DNA of 64,000 nt from Faecalimicrobium dakarense. Its GTDB lineage: Bacteria; Bacillota; Clostridia; Peptostreptococcales; Peptostreptococcaceae. Position 1 is the first letter of the stretch. Each line of letters starts with the position of its first letter. Shown one piece after another: positions 63,060 through 64,000 of this stretch. Both the position numbers and the translations under genes were made by a program. Where the stretch lies: contig NZ_HG529329.1 of the NCBI RefSeq assembly GCF_000499525.1, positions 1 through 64,000 of the forward strand, given 5' to 3'. Under the pieces are notes generated by a model. It was given only the letters and a program-made list of their open reading frames with translations, was not told the origin of the DNA and did not search any database.

Positions 63060-63849
63060 AGATTCTCAAGGTTATTTAGATTATATCAAAAAGACTAAAG
63101 TCGAAAAACGAAATGTATTATTCTTTCAAATAATTATATTAGTAGGCTTTTTAGTTTTATGGGAAGTTCTTGCAAATTACAATATTATAAATACATTCTT
63201 ATTTAGTAAGCCAAGTGATATATATCACTTATTTATGAAATATATCCAAAATGGCCAGCTTCTAGAACATGTATGGGTGTCAGTTTATGAAACTTTACTT
63301 GGACTTGTAATTGGTACAGTTCTTGGTATATTAGTAGCAATAGCACTATGGTGGTCTAAAAAGTTATCAAAGATACTAGATCCATTTTTAGTTGTATTAA
63401 ATGCTCTTCCTAAAACTGCCTTAGCTCCTATTATTATAGTTTGGGCTGGAGCTGGAATTTCAGGTATAGTTGTAACTGCTGTTACTATTTCAGTAGTTGT
63501 TACAATTCTATCAGCTTATCAATACTTTATAAGTGTTGATGAGGAAAAAGTTAAAATGCTTAAAAGCTTTGGGGCAAAAAAACATCAAGTATTATTTAAA
63601 CTAATACTTCCTGCAAATATAGGAAACCTTATAAATCTTACTAAAATAAATATTGGTATGGCATGGGTTGGTGTTATAGTAGGAGAGTTCTTAGTTTCTA
63701 GAAGTGGTATTGGATATCTAATCGTTTATGGTAGCCAAGTATTTAAATTAGATTTAGTTATGATGGGAGTATTTGTTTTAGCATTTTGTGCTTGGGTTAT
63801 GTATGAAATTTTAAATATTGTTGAAAAAATATATAATTCAAGAAGATAG
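63046..63849 (+). CDS. NitT/TauT-family ABC transporter permease
   Basis: 267-aa permease. The EAA loop is around KSFGAKKHQVLFKLILPANIGNL. Six helices. The start is the ATG at 63046 with AAGGAG upstream; a TTG at 63037 would be only 1 bp from that site. ISRSGIGYLIVYGSQVFKLD-like ending (LVSRSGIGYLIVYGSQVF) is typical. The transporter still lacks a binding protein within the window. Confidence 0.87.
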   Translation: MRLSKDSQGYLDYIKKTKVEKRNVLFFQIIILVGFLVLWEVLANYNIINTFLFSKPSDIYHLFMKYIQNGQLLEHVWVSVYETLLGLVIGTVLGILVAIALWWSKKLSKILDPFLVVLNALPKTALAPIIIVWAGAGISGIVVTAVTISVVVTILSAYQYFISVDEEKVKMLKSFGAKKHQVLFKLILPANIGNLINLTKINIGMAWVGVIVGEFLVSRSGIGYLIVYGSQVFKLDLVMMGVFVLAFCAWVMYEILNIVEKIYNSRR

Positions 63850-64000
63850 ATATTTATTTTATATATAAAATATAAATTTTAAATAATAAAATTAATCTTT
63901 TAAATTATTGATACATCCCTCTTAAAGGTAACAATTAAACTATAAAAATAATAATATATAATATTATTAGTATTTTTAATACTACAAAATTTTATAGAGG
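63850..64000. other. Right-end AT-rich stretch, start of next gene not visible
   Basis: 150 bp without coding signal. The last bases (ATAGAGG) may be a ribosome site for a gene beyond the window, plausibly the binding protein of the importer. Confidence 0.4.

Overview
The window comes from a very AT-rich, low-GC Gram-positive anaerobe. A complete lysine-to-butyrate/acetate fermentation cluster, the fused OpuC permease/binding protein, the DUF1659/DUF2922/YvrJ trio and the general gene style point to Clostridia, most likely Peptostreptococcaceae (Paraclostridium, Paeniclostridium or Clostridioides-like). The genus is an inference; no rRNA or tRNA gene was seen to settle it. Most genes lie on the minus strand.

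Layout: 0-6 kb is a peptide/nickel-type ABC importer (binding lipoprotein, two permeases, two ATPases). It is interrupted by a DUF1648 membrane protein and tandem GC-rich repeats, and one ATPase is frameshifted in a poly-A run. 6-8.4 kb is an ABC exporter pair under a perfect 31-bp palindrome. 8.6-11 kb is the OpuC osmolyte importer. 11-13.2 kb holds a lipoprotein and a membrane Ser/Thr kinase divergent from a helix-turn-helix protein. 13.2-15.7 kb is a copper-type P-type ATPase with a CsoR box and csoR. 15.8-22.7 kb holds a hydrolase, an ascorbate-family PTS operon with transaldolase and PRD regulator, and a sugar isomerase-like gene.

22.8-40.2 kb is one co-directional cluster: crt-hbd-thl-bcd-etfB-etfA-kal-kce-atoD-atoA-kdd-kamA-kamB-kamC-kamD-kamE-nhaC. 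KamA makes beta-lysine, KamDE makes 3,5-diaminohexanoate, Kdd oxidises it, Kce cleaves it with acetyl-CoA to 3-aminobutyryl-CoA plus acetoacetate, and Kal deaminates to crotonyl-CoA. Bcd-Etf reduces that to butyryl-CoA, and AtoDA and thiolase finish to butyrate and acetyl-CoA. KamB/KamC look like aminomutase reactivation factors; kamC carries a one-base frameshift and has no standard start codon.

40.8-46 kb has a four-domain CoA-disulfide reductase/rhodanese/TusA/DsrE fusion and an ABC-F ribosome-protection gene with a well-formed attenuator leader. 46-58 kb is accessory in character: prfC, a Mor-like regulator, DUF1659/DUF2922/YvrJ, an M6 immune-inhibitor-A protease, an XRE/membrane pair, an unexplained operon with two different PD-(D/E)XK nuclease-like proteins, a flotillin, and gene remnants (HNH, YvrJ, ADP-ribosylglycohydrolase, DnaC-like). 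58-64 kb returns to housekeeping and transport: murJ, hutD, gltS and a NitT/TauT-type ABC importer running off the right edge.

A dispersed GC-rich repeat family whose head reads AAAATTCGCTTCGCT recurs at least seven times, usually directly after stop codons. Its palindromic core lies in opposite orientations in two copies.
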